6,902 nt of DNA from CAVPRW01 sp046727435 [NCBI: bacterium]. Lineage in GTDB: Bacteria > Tectomicrobia > Entotheonellia > J063. Under the pieces are notes generated by a model. The model had not been told where the DNA came from. It did no database searches and worked only from the letters and a program-made list of their open reading frames with translations. The translations under genes and the position numbers were made by a program. Where the stretch lies: contig JBKPCR010000051.1 in assembly GCA_046727435.1 (NCBI GenBank), positions 1-6,902 of the forward strand, read 5' to 3'. Shown piece after piece: positions 6,016-6,902 of this stretch (the first letter of the stretch is position 1; each line of letters opens with the position of its first letter).

Positions 6016-6783
6016 ATGTTACAACTCGATCTATCGGGGAAAATCGCGGTGGTCACCGGGGGAGGTGGGGAGCTCGGCCGGGCCATCACCCGCACGTTAG
6101 CTCATTGTGGCGCAGATGTCGCGATCCACTATTTTCGCCATCAGGAACACGCGCGGGTGCTGCTCGAGGAACTCACGGCATTGGGGGTGCGTGGGATAAC
6201 GGTACAAGCCGACGTGACGCGACTAGAATCTGTCAATGCCATGCGCGAGGCGATTGTTCATACCCTCGGGTCACCACACATCTTGGTCAATAACGCCGTC
6301 ATCCAGTATCAACCGTGGACCAGCGTCCTGGAACAGCCCATTGCCGATTACGAGAGTCAGTTTCGCTCCAACGTCTTGCAGAACGTCTTGATGGCCCAGG
6401 CCTTTGTCCCAGACATGCTGCGCAACCACTATGGCCGCTTCATCGCCATTAGCACCGAATGCGTCATGCAGCATCTTCCGGGGCAATCGGCCTATGTGGC
6501 TGGCAAACGCGGTATGGATGGGGTCTTGCGGGTATTAGCCAAGGAAATCGGTCCCTATCAGATCACAGTCAACCAGGTGGCACCCGGCTGGACGATCACA
6601 GAACGCGTTCGGCGTGAGGGCACGCTATGTCAGGGAGCGTATGAGTCGGCTGTGCCTCTCAGACGCCGCGGTGAAGACCAAGAGATCGCCAATGTCGTGG
6701 CCTTTCTCGCCTCTGACCTGGCCAGCTTCATTACCGGTGCCTACATCCCGGTGTGCGGTGGCAATGTCATGCCAGCGATCTGA
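6016..6783 (+). CDS. Classical SDR family oxidoreductase (FabG-like)
   Basis: A 255-residue soluble NAD(P)(H)-dependent short-chain dehydrogenase/reductase. Motifs: VVTGGGGELGR (12-22) is the cofactor loop, with Glu19 where the second conserved Gly of TGxxxGxG usually sits; ADVT (65-68) holds the adenine-contacting Asp; LVNNAV (90-95) is the NNAG variant; N119 is the tetrad Asn; FIAIST (142-147) gives the catalytic Ser position; Y160-VAG-K164 is the YxxxK pair. VNQVAPGWTITE (185-196) and the C-terminal ITGAYIPVCGG (239-249) match FabG-like enzymes. Counting back from Y160, the catalytic residue aligns with Thr147 rather than Ser146, an ambiguity rather than a proven loss. GAGGTG five bases before ATG 6016 supports the start; an ATG at 6003 is in another frame. 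It probably acts on the same pathway as the upstream epimerase. The substrate is unknown; FabG itself is unlikely without fatty-acid neighbours. Confidence 0.85.
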   Translation: MLQLDLSGKIAVVTGGGGELGRAITRTLAHCGADVAIHYFRHQEHARVLLEELTALGVRGITVQADVTRLESVNAMREAIVHTLGSPHILVNNAVIQYQPWTSVLEQPIADYESQFRSNVLQNVLMAQAFVPDMLRNHYGRFIAISTECVMQHLPGQSAYVAGKRGMDGVLRVLAKEIGPYQITVNQVAPGWTITERVRREGTLCQGAYESAVPLRRRGEDQEIANVVAFLASDLASFITGAYIPVCGGNVMPAI

Positions 6784-6802
6784 GCGGTTGACCTCATAGA
6801 GA

Positions 6803-6826
6803 ATCAGCGAGGATATCCTCTCTGAT
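6803..6826 (+). terminator. Hairpin just after the SDR gene
   Basis: ATCAG-C-GAGG (6803-6812) pairs with CCTC-T-CTGAT (6817-6826) around an ATAT loop: nine pairs with one C-T mismatch. It begins 19 bases after the SDR stop, where an operon terminator is expected. No T-run follows, so intrinsic termination is doubtful; it may protect the mRNA 3' end. Confidence 0.35.
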
Positions 6827-6857
6827 GCGTGGTATTCCCACAACGCTCTGCCCCAGG

Positions 6858-6900
6858 GTCTTCGAGACGATAAATCGTCTCTCGTCTGTGGTCGGAAGAC
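6858..6900. repeat. Strong hairpin with outer stem near right edge
   Basis: GAGACGA (6864-6870) pairs perfectly with TCGTCTC (6875-6881) around TAAA. The flanking GTCTTC (6858-6863) is inverted as GAAGAC (6895-6900), giving a possible outer stem with an asymmetric 13-base bulge. It could be the start of an RNA structure, a second terminator-like site or an element end cut by the window. No coding frame is evident around it. Confidence 0.3.
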
Positions 6901-6902
6901 AC

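Overview
The window is moderately GC-rich DNA from a Gram-negative-type bacterium: it has lipoprotein and secretory signal sequences, Shine-Dalgarno sites and one very good sigma-54 promoter. No rRNA, tRNA or other marker fixes the taxon. The general look (sigma-54, double-zinc-ribbon cyclase remnants, small lipoproteins) fits Nitrospirota, NC10 or related environmental lineages, but that is a guess.

The two halves differ sharply. Positions 1 to about 3090 are mostly a gene graveyard, with recognisable remains all on the minus strand. From left to right these are: (a) a small exported-protein gene (1-353) with two in-frame stops, still preceded by a strong ribosome binding site and a textbook sigma-54 promoter; (b) a double zinc-ribbon fragment like the N-terminus of the large class III adenylate cyclase/ATPase proteins; (c) a frameshifted remnant of the AAA+ Mg-chelatase/ComM (YifB) core carrying an 85-bp insert with terminal inverted repeats; (d) a possibly intact 47-residue lipoprotein gene; (e) a second, independently diverged ComM remnant with its nucleotide-binding motifs degraded.

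Positions 3093 to 6783 carry four intact genes. On the minus strand, a 210-residue protein with a PD-(D/E)XK-nuclease-like C-terminal part precedes hypoxanthine phosphoribosyltransferase (hpt). The hpt gene starts at TTG and has a perfect 8-bp inverted repeat over a possible -10 box just upstream. A 510-bp divergent intergenic region separates these from a plus-strand pair 28 bp apart: an extended-SDR NAD-dependent epimerase/dehydratase-like protein and a classical SDR oxidoreductase. The pair looks like a small operon for sugar or metabolite reduction-oxidation with unknown substrate. The right edge holds two hairpins.

No complete mobile element, CRISPR array or convincing new system is visible. 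The points most worth following are the nuclease-like gene beside hpt, the silent gene with intact sigma-54 control, the paired ComM relics and the 85-bp inverted-repeat insert.
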